DNA from: Hyaloscypha bicolor E
Lineage: Eukaryota; Ascomycota; Leotiomycetes; Helotiales; Hyaloscyphaceae
Assembly: GCF_002865645.1 (NCBI RefSeq)
Contig: NW_020194600.1
Location: 496,001-560,000, forward strand
DNA: 64,000 bases
Direction of reading: 5' to 3'
The notes beneath the pieces were generated by a model, which saw nothing but the letters and a program-made list of their open reading frames with translations, made no database searches and had not been told where the DNA came from. The position numbers were made by a program, and so were the translations under genes. Shown one piece after another: positions 46,452 through 57,409 of the stretch (its first letter is position 1; every line of letters begins with the position of its first letter).

Positions 46452-48433
46452 ATGATTGTACGCGCCCAGCGCTTCTACCGAGTGCACAGGCATCTGCCTC
46501 TGATAGCCAGACGAACAATTACTGAAGAAACGCCAAAGATCGTTCCGAATGAAGGCATCATTCCTTCGGCGGGGGTTCCAGCCACCGAAGCCCAGGAGAC
46601 GCAACATGTCGCTGAGATGAGAGAGAAGCTTGTGTTGCGTAAGAAAGCTATAGAAAGCCTCAAAGCTGCTGTCCAGAAACCGTTCTCGGAAATTCAGGAT
46701 CAGCTATCAGAAGCTCAGGTTCCAGCTCATGAAGTTCAGCGACCATTGCCAGAAGTTCATTGGGCTTTGGTCGATGGTTATGAAGTTGGTGGGCATCTGG
46801 AGCATGGGAAAGGGCCGCTGAATAGACATGATCAGAAAGGCTTGCCAACGTGGGGTGACTGGGGAATTTGTGTCAAGATCATTGGAATCGGTGGACGTAC
46901 AGCGTCTACTGTTCTAACTTTGTGAGTCTTTTCATTCCTTCTGAAATTTCACTGCAGCTGACATGATATAGGCCAAATCTTTGGTTGAGGTGAGCTTCTG
47001 AGCTTGATCAATTGTATGCCGTCATGTGCCTAATAGGTTTTGCAGAGACAATTGCCGCTGTGTAACGTGTGTTAACCAAGATACCATGCAGCGAGCTCTC
47101 GATACATTCTCCGTATGTTTCCAGACATTCCTGATGACTACTTACTCTGACCTCTTGATCAGATACCGACAGACATCCTGCCACAAGAAGTGATTACACT
47201 GAAGGAAGGAATTCAAGTCAAGTGTAGGCCACCTTTAAAACAGTGTCGGGAACTTAATTTGACGAAAAACCAGGGTCTAATGATGGCCATATGAGTCTCT
47301 ATCCGTGGGATTGGATTTTAAGACATAGAAAAAAGGCTGGAATCCCTATTTCGAAAGAAGAGAAACAGATGCAGGTGGATCCGTGAGTTAATACCTGACA
47401 TTATTGACACGCACTACTGACAGATGAAGCTATAAATACTGGGGAACTGAGATTGAGTCAAATCCACCTTCTGTACATTATGATGAGATCATGGCCGATG
47501 AGAAAGGTGTTGGGGCATGGACAGCAAAAATTGTGAGATAACGATTTGGTATTCAAGCGATCAGCCATTAACACTTTAAGCGCGAATACGGATTCTGTTA
47601 TGTCGATGAATGTCCCATCTCTCCAGAGAAAACTCAAGAGCTTCTCGAGCGTATCGCTTTCATTCGACAGACTCATTACGGTGGCTTCTATGACTTCACA
47701 TCAGACCTCACCATGAAAGACACGGCATACACAACACTCGCTCTCCCTGCTCACACGGACACAACCTACTTCACCGACCCAGCCGGCCTCCAAATGTTCC
47801 ACCTCCTCTCCCATACTGACGGAGAAGGCGGCGCATCCCTCCTAGTCGACGGCTTCAACGCTGCCCGTACCCTTCTCAAAGAATCTAGGTCAGCATACGA
47901 AATCCTCGCCAAGACCCCAATTCCCTGGCATGCCAGCGGAAACGAGGGAATCACCATCACTCCCGCAAAGAAATTCCCTGTATTCAGCTTTCAAGATCTT
48001 CAAGAAGACAGACTGCCAAAACTTCTGCAGGTAAGGTGGAATAATGATGATAGGGGCGTGGTGGGGTTGAGAGAGGACTATGGGATGGGTGCTGAAAAGT
48101 GGTATCGAGCAGCGAGAAAGTGGAATGAGATTTTGAAGAGGCCGGCGATGGAGTACTGGGCTCAGTTGATGCCTGGGAGACCTCTGAGTACGCTGCCCAC
48201 CTCGTGGAATTTCGATTACTGATTTTGTGGGTAGTTTTTGATAATTGGCGCGTGCTTCATGGAAGATCTGCCTTTAGAGGGAAGAGAAGAATGTGTGGTG
48301 GATACAGTGAGTATCTCCTATATTGAGGACTGGGGATGAACACTAAACACTCAAAGTTAATCACGACGATTATGTGTCGAGGTGGCGGAATACAAACTTC
48401 ACCAGAGATGAGGTCTTAAGCCAGATCCTATGA
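46452..48433 (+). CDS. trimethyllysine dioxygenase (carnitine synthesis), 527 aa
   Basis: Nine exons: 46452-46921, 46972-46989 (18 nt), 47046-47112, 47163-47223, 47274-47382, 47430-47532, 47581-48187, 48235-48306 and 48357-48433. The start MIVRAQRFYRVHRHLPLIAR is a likely mitochondrial presequence. The GBBH-like N-domain contains LPNLWLRDNCRCVTCVNQDT, with cysteines for a zinc site. The double-stranded beta-helix core has iron ligands His334 and Asp336 (PAHTDTTYF) and distal His487 (NWRVLHGRSAF), followed by RMCGGYINHDDYVSRW. This fits Fe(II)/2-oxoglutarate hydroxylation of trimethyllysine, the first step to carnitine; gamma-butyrobetaine dioxygenase is the close alternative. The microexon is required to give LWLRDNC. 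Confidence 0.85.
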
Positions 48434-48609
48434 TCTGAGAGTCAGAGGGAAGATTTGGTATGCAATGGAGTGGAAAATAAAAATGTGTACAAATGCACAT
48501 AAGTAGCAAGGTCCCCCGCCTCCTTCTACACATTGCACGGATCGAGGGCTCGAGTCTTGACGTGTCAAGTGGGACCAAGAAATTGGTTGACACTTCGTAA
48601 GAACTAGAA

Positions 48610-49743
48610 CTAAAAAGTGACACTTTTTCCGGTCCTGGCAGACTCCCTCGCAGCCTCGATAATCTTCAAAACATCACAAGCGTCACTTGCCTTGACAGGC
48701 ACAGCACTCTCACCACCATCTTCAATTGCCTTCATAAATCCGTCATAGAGTGTAGCATATGTCTTTGGCTCGACATTCTTGAAGACACTCGACTTCGGCT
48801 TGCCCCCTTCAAGAACAACCAAAGTCCCTGAGTTAGCTTCACTCTCAATCCCAAAACCCTTGTCGCCTGGTTTTAATCCAGCTTTTAGCTGATCTTCCTG
48901 AACATCAAGATGAAACTTCTTGAAGCTTCCCTTCGCCCCACGGACCCAATACCGCAATTGCTCGGTCTCGACACATATCACACCCGCCTTCGCTGTGACC
49001 AGTGGCCCATTTGTTCCGTACCCAAGCAGGACAGTAAGACTGTCCGGCTCTGCCTCGCCATCATTTCTCTGGTTCGAAAACACAGCCGTAACGCTCTTCG
49101 GCATGCCGAACAGCACATAGACTTGATCAATCAAGTGTGTGCCCAAATCATACAACACGCCTCCTGCCTGATCCATACTCAGGTTGCCCTTCCAGTTCTC
49201 TGGCCTCACAGCCTTGTATCTATCGAAGTGTGTCTCGAATTCCACCACTCTGCCCAAAGTATCATCCGCCATCAACTTCCGTACAGTCAAAAAATCTGTA
49301 TCCCATCTACGGTTCTGGTATACACAAATCAGCTTTCCCGTCTTCTCGGAGATGTCAATGAGCTGCTGTGCCTCTGCGGAGGTGGGTACGAATGGCTTTT
49401 CGACCAGAACGTGCTTGCCAGCTTCGAGAGCGGATTTCGTGAAGGTAAAATGGGTGTCGGGTGTGGTGGTGATGACTATGATGTCGATTGAGGGGTCTGC
49501 AAACATTTCGGTGGCGGAATGGTAGATTTTGGCAGTGGGATGGTCTTTGGACGCATCGTCGGTGGGTTTGGGGGTTCGCTGGACGATGGAGTGAAGTTTG
49601 AAGGTCGGCGTTACTTGGATCAGAGGGATGTGGAATACTTTGGCGGACATTCTAGGACGTCATCAGCTTCTTTCACGTTGATTGCGAACTGTTGAGACCG
49701 ACCCATATCCTATCACGCCGACGTTGTAAGTTTTGACTACCAT
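48610..49743 (-). CDS. Gfo/Idh/MocA-family NAD(P)-dependent oxidoreductase, 360 aa
   Basis: Exon 1 (49743-49703) supplies the Rossmann start MVVKTYNVGVIGYG, which completes a GxGxxG-like nucleotide loop; exon 2 (49651-48610) follows a 51-nt intron. Visible landmarks are IDIIVITTTPDTHF, then VLVEKPFVPT with the catalytic EKP (98-100), and DLGTHLIDQVYVLFG with the His of the active site. The C-terminal half is the usual open beta-sheet substrate domain. Related enzymes oxidise sugars, inositols or polyols; the substrate cannot be read from the sequence. Cytosolic, no signal. The upstream region is AT-rich and contains a transposon relic. Confidence 0.88.
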
Positions 49744-50034
49744 TATGGAAGGTTTACAGTTGTTCTTATTGAGGATTGAGGACGATAATGATTTTGGGAG
49801 TAAGAAGTGAGGAAAGGCGGAAGAAGTTAAAGAAAATTTTTAAACCCACGCCTTGTTGAATACAAGTATCAACAGTACCTACCTTGATCAGCGAATCTCA
49901 ATTGTCCTGTATGACGATGGTGGGACATCAGGGTGGGATGTTGCTGGGGTTGTTTTCCCAATCAAACGTCTTCTTTTTCGGGCGGGTCGGACTTGACGCT
50001 TACGGCCTTCCGGACTCGTCGGCAATTCCTCGCT

Positions 50035-50074
50035 TTGCTGGGTCCGACTTGCACCAGCAAGTCTGACCCAGCAA
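50035..50074. repeat. 18-bp-stem hairpin next to transposon relic
   Basis: TTGCTGGGTCCGACTTGC (50035-50052) pairs with GCAAGTCTGACCCAGCAA (50057-50074) with one mismatch and a 4-nt loop. Its right arm overlaps the left end of the AT-rich element. Confidence 0.8.
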
Positions 50075-50697
50075 CTCCGACATTTGCTATAATATTAATT
50101 TTTAAAACAATCACACAAAATATTGCAATTAAAAATTGGATTATTATAGCCCTCAATCAAGTCTATAATCGCCTAATAGAGCTTTTTATATTATGAGAAA
50201 GTAGTAGTGCGAACAATTAATAATGCAGTTTAAAGTAGTAATGTCGGCTGTGCTCCCAAAGAAAACAGTTCGCAGCACCTCAATTAATCGCATATTTATC
50301 GATACTAAAACATATATTACTATTAGAATTAAGTGTCTACATATCTCCCTGCTCCATTTGAGTATTAATAGCTTCTATCTTTCTCCTCGACGTTCGACGC
50401 GTAGCTTTCGGCATGGTAGTATTCGGTGGTTGACTAGTGGTTGACAGCTGAATCAATGTTCCGCGATTCTTCGTGTTTTTAGGCTTCGGGGTTAAGCGAG
50501 TTCCCCTTGAAGAGAATTATTAAATTCACGTTTTAATTCATAGCACAACACTACGCAGTTGTAACAAAAAAAATTCTATTGTGTAAATATGTAATCTATT
50601 GTATCCTGTAATTATATTAAAGAATTGTTCTTATTAGATGAGTGGTTATTTATTAATCTAATATATAGACTAAAAAATCGATGTCGGAGTTGCTGGG
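50067..50697. mobile_element. AT-rich 631-bp element with 17-bp perfect inverted repeats
   Basis: CCCAGCAACTCCGACAT (50067-50083) returns as its exact reverse complement at 50681-50697. The DNA between is strongly A/T-rich with few CpG-type sites, as in a RIP-degraded or old element. On the minus strand MPKATRRTSRRKIEAINTQM (about 50414-50355) looks like the start of a DNA-binding HTH region of a Fot1/pogo-type transposase, followed at once by a stop. The call as a degraded DNA transposon or MITE is inference. Confidence 0.6.
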
Positions 50698-51230
50698 ATA
50701 TTGTGACGGCGGGATCAATGCAATGGTCGAAGGCTCAAAGTTCAAAGAATCTCATGTATTGGAAAATACTAAGCTATGGAACAAAGTAGGGAGGATGCCT
50801 CGACCTTTAGTATTGTTCCGTCCAAGCAATTCCGGCTTAGCTTCGTTTTGTGCCTGTTTCCGATATCCTGTCCTTGGCAGATCATGCCCTTACGCCAGCC
50901 GTCACAGATATCGGAATTGGTGACACCAGTGCACCACCTGCACTGGCCCGAACCGGGTGCGGAAATGCCTGCGAGTAGACGCTGCCATACTCTCGACAAC
51001 AATAATATTGTATAATGTATATAATGAAATAAGAGCAAGAATCTCCGAGACTCAAGAATTTTTCCTCGTCTGAATTTCTCCTTGCCTGTCTTTTTGATCA
51101 GCCAATCAAGTGGGATGTCGGGAAGTAGTCATGTGCTTTGGTGTCTCGCTTAGGTCGCGTCTGCGCTTTCTCTGGACGCGTAGATCTCAAAAAACAACAC
51201 CCTCCACTCCATCTTCATCGGAAAGGAAGG

Positions 51231-54134
51231 ATGTTCAAACCATTCAAGCCCCCACTCCGCAAGAGTGTTGCAAAGTCAGCTTCGGTTACTCCAATTGATC
51301 TCACCGAATCGGAAGACGAACCCGTACACCGTCCGTACAAGAAACGAAAGTTACTGATACATATCGTCGAAGACAGCTCGCCTCCAACGAAAGCCCCTCC
51401 AGCATCATCTGCTGTGCTCGCACCAAGAAAGCCGTTGCTTGTTGTCAAGAATTCTAATGAATTGAAGTCTACCCAAGATGCTCCTGCGGAAGGCCCTGAA
51501 GGGTATTATATGGTTCTATGGTACGTGGTCAATGCTCCTCTGTTGGCAAGTCTTCTAATTGTGCTGCACAGGCGAAAATTTACAGCGAAAAAACATAAGA
51601 CTTGGGATGGAGATGGAGTGCTTTCAGTATATGGTGGCTATGCCCATCTCCAAGACGTGTCGGGTCGAGAAATAGGCAGATGCATGTACAAAGAGCCTCT
51701 GCTTCCAGGCAGTACCCTGAGCATGGGAGGCAAGGAAATCGAAGTCGACTCTGTCCTTAGCAAGGAGGACTTTCTAGCTGGACGGCCGTTTCTCAAGACC
51801 TCCGTAAAGCGCACACCAAGCACTGGCAGCAACTGTAGCCAAGTCACGAAGCCGCCGAAAGCACTAATCAGTCTCCCCAAAGGCAAAATGCCACTCCCTG
51901 GCTCGAAGAAAGGAGAGGCATCCGATATGGAGATTCCTGCCAAGAGTTTCTACGCGCACAAAAGTGCTGCCACGAAGGCGCATTTCAAGAACCCTCTTCT
52001 GGCCACCACCATAATGCCACCGAAGAAGACCGGCGGACCTACGCCACGACATGACCCCAATGCCGAGGGGGCTTTGGTTATGAAGAGACCTAGGGACTGT
52101 CCTAGCGGCAAGGAAATTGTCGATATTGTTCTAGACCCATTTCTGGGCCAACATCTCAGAGAGCACCAGCGAGAAGGTGTTAAGTTCATGTACGAGTGTG
52201 TCATGGGAATGCGAGATTTCAACGGGCAAGGTGCTATTTTAGCCGACGAGATGGGTTTAGGCAAGACTTTGCAGACCATCGCTTTATTGTGGACCCTCTT
52301 GAAGCAGAACCCAATCCATGGAACCGAGGGTGTCATCAAGAAAGCATTGATCGTTTGTCCTGTCACATTGATCACCAATTGGAAGAAAGAATTCCGGAAA
52401 TGGCTAGGCAATGAGAGGCTTGGTGTTTTCGTTGCGGATGGTCAGAAGATCAAGCTCGCTGATTTCACGCACGGAAAAAGCTATAGTGTCATGATTATTG
52501 GGTACGAGAAGCTCAGATCTGTGCAGGACGAGCTCAAGAAAGGAGCTGGAATCGATATTGTCGTCGCAGACGAGGGGCATCGACTCAAGACGGCGCAAAA
52601 CAAATCAGCGCAGGCTATCCGATCACTAAATACCCCTATGCGAATCATCCTATCCGGAACACCAATGCAGAATGACCTGTCTGAGTTCTACGAGATGGTA
52701 GACTTTGTCAATCCTGGCCTCCTCGGTACTGCAAATACTTTCAAGAAGGAGTTCGAGGGCCCGATATTGAAGAGCCGACAGCCGGAGGCTTCGAAGAAGG
52801 ATATCGAGAAAGGGACCGCCAGGGGAGAAGAACTTTCATCCTTAACGAAGACTTTTATCTTACGACGGACCGCCGAGATTCTATCGAAATATCTACCACC
52901 GAAGACTGAATACGTGCTCTTCTGCCAACCAACACAAGCCCAGGTACAAGTCTACCAACATGTTCTTGCTTCACCCTTCTTTGGCAAGGTTCTGGGTCTA
53001 GGTGGCTCAGAAGCTTCACTTCAGCTCATCACTCTGCTCAAGAAAGTTTGCAATGCTCCGAGGTTGTTGATGAAAAGGGACGAGAATGCACCAAGCAATT
53101 CGAATGTCGCTGAGTTGCTAGAAGCTATCCCATCAGAGATCCTTCAGCAAGTATCAGTGAAATCTAGCACTAAATTCAGGGTGCTCGATCAGATGTTGAA
53201 GTGTCTTGCTAAGACAACTGAGAAAATTGTACTTGTTTCGAATTACACTTCGACACTGGATCTCCTTGGCCAACACCTGGCATCTTTATCACTTCCATTT
53301 CTCCGTCTTGATGGTAGCACTCCCGCTGCTAAGCTTCAAGACCTTGTTGATACTTTCAATCGAACGCCTGCATCCAAAAGCTTTGCTTTCTTGCTTTCTG
53401 CAAAGTCAGGTGGTGCTGGCATCAACCTCATCGGTGCTTCACGGCTGATTCTCTTTGATGTGGACTGGAACCCGGCTACAGACTTGCAAGCGATGGCTCG
53501 TATCCACCGAGATGGTCAGAAGAAGCCTGTGAAGATCTACAGGTTCTTGATGGCTGGAGGTATGGACGAGAAGATTTATCAGCGACAGGTGACTAAGATG
53601 GGACTTGCTGACAGTGTCGTCGACGGAAAGAAGAATGAAGCGAGCTTCACCGCTCAAGAATTACGAGACTTGTTCACGCTCAAAGAGAGCATAGCTTGTC
53701 AGACTCATGAACTCCTTGGGTGCGACTGCAAGGGCCTAGGTACTGATCCACGCCCCCTGTCTAGTATACCAGACCCTGTCGAAGTCGACGAAGGTGATGA
53801 TGGTTTAGAGGATAGTGACGATGATATGTTGTTTCCTCCTATTCACGAAGTGGTTGCCGCAACGAAGGCCAACGTGGAAGCACTGAACAAGAAACTCGCT
53901 GCGGAGGCAAAGGAGAACAGATGCAAGAAAGCAAAGGGCAAGATGCAAGCTCTGATGCTTTACCGACACATCAATACAAACATTTTTAAGGGAGAGACTG
54001 AGGATGTATTCGGCTACGAACACGATGAGGTGACAAATGTGAAGAGAGCACTGGATGATGATGTGTTGGTCAAGGTGTTACAAGACCAGAATTGCAAGAT
54101 TGGCTTTGTCTTCGCTAAGAGGGATAGAGGTTAG
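51231..54134 (+). CDS. rdh54: Rdh54/Tid1 (RAD54B)-type SNF2 translocase, 950 aa
   Basis: Two exons, 51231-51520 and 51572-54134. I chose the ATG at 51231 (MFKPFKPPLRKSVAKSA) because no earlier ATG lies in frame. The N-terminal domain has YYMVLWRKFTAKKHKTWDGD, diagnostic of Rdh54/RAD54B; it forms only when the 51-nt intron is removed. Helicase motifs: ADEMGLGKT (about 321), DEGHRLKT (about 429), SGTPMQNDLSEF, LSAKSGGAGINLIGA and ARIHRDGQKK. A Cys-rich ELLGCDCKGLG near the C-terminus is typical of the Rad54 group. Family knowledge: a nuclear translocase that works with Rad51/Dmc1, removing them from duplex DNA and aiding meiotic strand exchange. Complete and intact. Confidence 0.92.
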   Translation: MFKPFKPPLRKSVAKSASVTPIDLTESEDEPVHRPYKKRKLLIHIVEDSSPPTKAPPASSAVLAPRKPLLVVKNSNELKSTQDAPAEGPEGYYMVLWYVVNAPLLASLLIVLHRRKFTAKKHKTWDGDGVLSVYGGYAHLQDVSGREIGRCMYKEPLLPGSTLSMGGKEIEVDSVLSKEDFLAGRPFLKTSVKRTPSTGSNCSQVTKPPKALISLPKGKMPLPGSKKGEASDMEIPAKSFYAHKSAATKAHFKNPLLATTIMPPKKTGGPTPRHDPNAEGALVMKRPRDCPSGKEIVDIVLDPFLGQHLREHQREGVKFMYECVMGMRDFNGQGAILADEMGLGKTLQTIALLWTLLKQNPIHGTEGVIKKALIVCPVTLITNWKKEFRKWLGNERLGVFVADGQKIKLADFTHGKSYSVMIIGYEKLRSVQDELKKGAGIDIVVADEGHRLKTAQNKSAQAIRSLNTPMRIILSGTPMQNDLSEFYEMVDFVNPGLLGTANTFKKEFEGPILKSRQPEASKKDIEKGTARGEELSSLTKTFILRRTAEILSKYLPPKTEYVLFCQPTQAQVQVYQHVLASPFFGKVLGLGGSEASLQLITLLKKVCNAPRLLMKRDENAPSNSNVAELLEAIPSEILQQVSVKSSTKFRVLDQMLKCLAKTTEKIVLVSNYTSTLDLLGQHLASLSLPFLRLDGSTPAAKLQDLVDTFNRTPASKSFAFLLSAKSGGAGINLIGASRLILFDVDWNPATDLQAMARIHRDGQKKPVKIYRFLMAGGMDEKIYQRQVTKMGLADSVVDGKKNEASFTAQELRDLFTLKESIACQTHELLGCDCKGLGTDPRPLSSIPDPVEVDEGDDGLEDSDDDMLFPPIHEVVAATKANVEALNKKLAAEAKENRCKKAKGKMQALMLYRHINTNIFKGETEDVFGYEHDEVTNVKRALDDDVLVKVLQDQNCKIGFVFAKRDRG

Positions 54135-54756
54135 ATCATGGGATGTAGTACTGCATGGCAATGGCGCTTAAGAGAGGGTATATGATGGCTATCTGATAGA
54201 AAGAGGCGCATAGACTTACATGGCTTAAATATAGAGATTGTGTACAGCGCTCTTGCTCTGGCAATAACACGACAAAACTCTCAGTCGCAGGCGTTACCGT
54301 GGGGCAAGGATTCAGTCTATTGCGATGTGGAATTCAGACCCTGGACACATATCCTTCGTCCAGCTGAAAAAAATACAATCGAGAAGAAATTCTATAGCCT
54401 TCTAAGTCCAGATATGTTGTCCCATTTCTCCTGTATGAAAATATGCGCTGTGGTTGGCCACTAAGGAGGCGGTGCGGCAGTTATACTTAAAGCGGCTAGG
54501 TCGTGCTTACCCCTGTAAAGATTTGGAGAGTCCAAGCCAGATTGCCATTCCGAGGAGCCACAGTAGCCTCGCACAACTGTCGCCATTTCTTTCTTTAACA
54601 TCCTCCCTCTTCTAGAAGACTTTTGCAGCAGTTCAGTTCCTGCCTTTGCCATCGGAGTTACATTTCTTGACTTAGTCAGGATTCCCGGGCCAACTCCACC
54701 ACTTGCGCGCAAGAAACCCGCTGGACTTGGTCTTGAAGACCAAATAAACCTTCAAG
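54135..54756. other. intergenic, Sec63 promoter
   Basis: 3' UTR of the Rdh54 gene followed by the Sec63 promoter. No coding frame is convincing. Confidence 0.45.
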
Positions 54757-57009
54757 ATGTCTGGAACAGACTACTCATACGATGAGCAGGTACGTTCCCA
54801 TTCTATGGCAAGTCCAGTGCAGTACTAATGTTTTAAAGGGACAATTCTTCCCCTTCTTCGTTCTCACTGTCGTGGGAATAGTCACAATCCCGTTGACTTA
54901 CTCTGTCCTCAAACCCAGCTCAGACCCCGGTGTTACCGCTCCGCGAATAAAGACAGATTTCCAACCAGAGCATGCAGACCTGATCGATGCCCAACGAAAG
55001 GCACAGAAGAGACGAGAGCGTAAGCTGAAGCGCGGAGTCGCAGTGGTGGCGGGGTGGGCGATTATGGCTTTGATGGCCTATTTGATCATAGTCACTGCGC
55101 GTACGGTACCAAAGATATGGAATCCGTATGATATCCTAGGGCTTTCAGACGTAAGTTCCTAGGTTCTGTGCATACGGGATGTAATCTGACGTCAAAACAG
55201 TCTGCCACCGAGAAGGAAATCAAATCGCACTACAAGCGCCTCTCCCTTAAATTCCATCCGGATAAGATTAGACCAGACCCAGCAAAGAATCAAACCCTCG
55301 AATCCTTAAACGATTACTTTGTCGAACTCACCAAGGCGTACAAGGCGCTTACAGACGAGGAAATTCGGAACAACTACCAACAATATGGACATCCAGACGG
55401 CAAACAGAGCTTCAGCATTGGGATTGCTCTCCCAAAGTTCATTGTCACAGATGGGAACGGAAAATATGTTATTCTGGTCTATGCTGCCCTGTTGGGCGTG
55501 CTTTTGCCCTATTTAGTTGGCTCTTGGTGGTACGGCACGCAAAGAATGTCGAAAGAGAAGGTTTTGATCGAGAGTGCCAATAATTTGTTCCGGGAATACA
55601 GTGAGGATATCACGGAGGGAGGGATTATCAGCGCTTTAAGCACTGGCGTGGAATTTCAACAGACTCTGAAGGGTGATAAGGCAGAGTCGGGTCTTGAGAG
55701 GGTGGAGTCGCGAGTTCTTGCAGAGGGCGAACCTTTTACCTATGTTGGTGGACTGACTGCTAAGGATCGGACAAAGCTGGAGGATCTGGAAGGCGGCGTT
55801 AGACGAAAGGCTCTCGGTCTTCTCTGGGGATACTTGGGCCGCGTGGAACTTGACGACACCGCGCTCAACCAAGCAAAGATTGAAGTAGCGCCCATCGCTC
55901 GCGCTCTCAATGCCTCCTTCAACGCTATCGCTCTTGCTTTCGGCTCAACTGGCCCCATTCTAGCTTCGTTCCTGACAGCTCAGAATCTCATCCAAGCTAT
56001 CCCACCAGGAGCGTCACCACTCCTGCAGCTGCCTTACATCACACCTGCTATTGCAAGAGCAATCGAAGGCGATGCCAAGACACACCTCACTTTGCAACAA
56101 TACATGCAACTTCCGGAAGCTTATCGACGAAAATTGTCTGTTGGAAAGGGCCTCCTGACCGAATCACAATACAAGACAGCTATTGATCTGGCAAAGCAGC
56201 TGCCCCGACTTCAAGTTGAGAAAGCTTTCTTTAAGGTGATTGGCGAGAAATACATCACACCTGGTTCGCTGGTTTCATTCGTCGTGAAGGGTCGATTCGT
56301 TCCGCCTGGAAGTCAGAACGTTCCGGAGGTCAATGAACTAGACTTGGAGGATGTTGACCCCGAGGAAGATGATCTCGACGCCATCCTCGGCAGGCAGAAG
56401 AAGACTAGCAAGGGCGAAAAGCTAAAGGAGGACAAGCCAGTCCAACCACCTCTCGCATACGCCCCATATTACGCGCGCAACTACTCACCCCGCTGGAACG
56501 TTTTCCTCACAGACAGCAAGCAGGGCAAAATGGCTGTCCCGCCTTTCACCTTCATTGCGTTTGACAAGCCGATTTTCGACGAGAGCGGAAAGCCGACTTT
56601 CAACATGCAAACATTAAAGGCGCAATTCCAAGCTCCGCCACAAGCAGGTCATTACACTTTCGTGATGCACCTGATCTGTGACTCGTACGTTGGATTTGAC
56701 ACCAAGATGGAGGTAACGCTTGTTGTGGATGAAGCAGCTAAAGCTGCGGAAATCGAAGCTGAGGACGATATCAGTGAGCCAGACGAGGGTAGGTCTAAAC
56801 CAACACACTTCACACGTTCGAATGCTAACAGCACAACAGACTCGTTAGCTGGCCAAATGAATGCACTCAAAACCGGCGGCCTCACAGGTCCACCCCCCAA
56901 GAAAAAGAAGAGGCCAGTTACGGAAGAGTCAAGTGATGAGGAGAGTGGTACGGAGGGCGAGGAAGCCGAGGATACCAGTGAAACCGATACGGACACTGAT
57001 GAAGAATAA
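54757..57009 (+). CDS. sec63: Sec63, J-domain subunit of ER translocon, 700 aa
   Basis: Four exons: 54757-54789, 54839-55150, 55201-56788 and 56840-57009. Exon 1 encodes only MSGTDYSYDEQ. TM1 is FFPFFVLTVVGIVTIPLTYS, TM2 GWAIMALMAYLIIVTA and TM3 YVILVYAALLGVLLPYLVG (about 195-215). The lumenal J domain lies between TM2 and TM3, with the intact catalytic HPD (KFHPDK, near residue 134). Two Sec63/Brl segments follow (230-590), with a cytosolic Lys-rich then strongly acidic tail (EESSDEESGTEGEEAEDTSE). Family knowledge: anchors Kar2/BiP to the Sec61 channel and drives post-translational import. The tail is the usual Sec62 contact. Confidence 0.95.
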
Positions 57010-57409
57010 ATATCTTGGAATTGACATTTTCTGGCCATTGCATTTCGATCGGGGCGTGTAAAAATATCGGCGTAGCATTGGGGCTGGCGTTCACATACAT
57101 TCTGCACTGTGGTTCGTTTGAAACTCGCAGCGGGTGTGGCGGTTTGTTTTGGTTTGGAGAATAGGATTAGCGGACAGCGAACGGATTCAGAATGCGGAAT
57201 CCGAGCCAATATACAGACGAAAAACACTCTGAAAGTACCAAGATACTGGGGATATTGGGTTGCAGGGAATTTTTGCACATGTGAACCTTCATTGCACGCA
57301 GTATACACAAATACCCCCCCTATCCTTTTATGCAAAGCAGCAGGCCAGGTCCTCCAAACTCCCAATCCTGACATAACAATACAAGTCCTTCGAAAGTCCG
57401 AAGGATGAA
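57010..57409. other. convergent intergenic
   Basis: 3' UTRs of Sec63 and the convergent DENND11-like gene. Nothing further seen. Confidence 0.45.

Larger units (their letters stand above)
49744..51230. other. intergenic with AT-rich transposon relic
   Basis: The first 120 bp are the oxidoreductase promoter. 50035-50697 holds a hairpin and an AT-rich inverted-repeat element, listed separately. 50700-51230 should contain the promoter of the Rdh54 gene; no coding frame is convincing. Confidence 0.5.

Noticed and set aside
47980..48060. Possible extra intron at CAGGTAAGG in the dioxygenase
   Set aside because: Reading through gives LLQVRWNNDDR, a conserved family motif, so the GTAAGG is coding.
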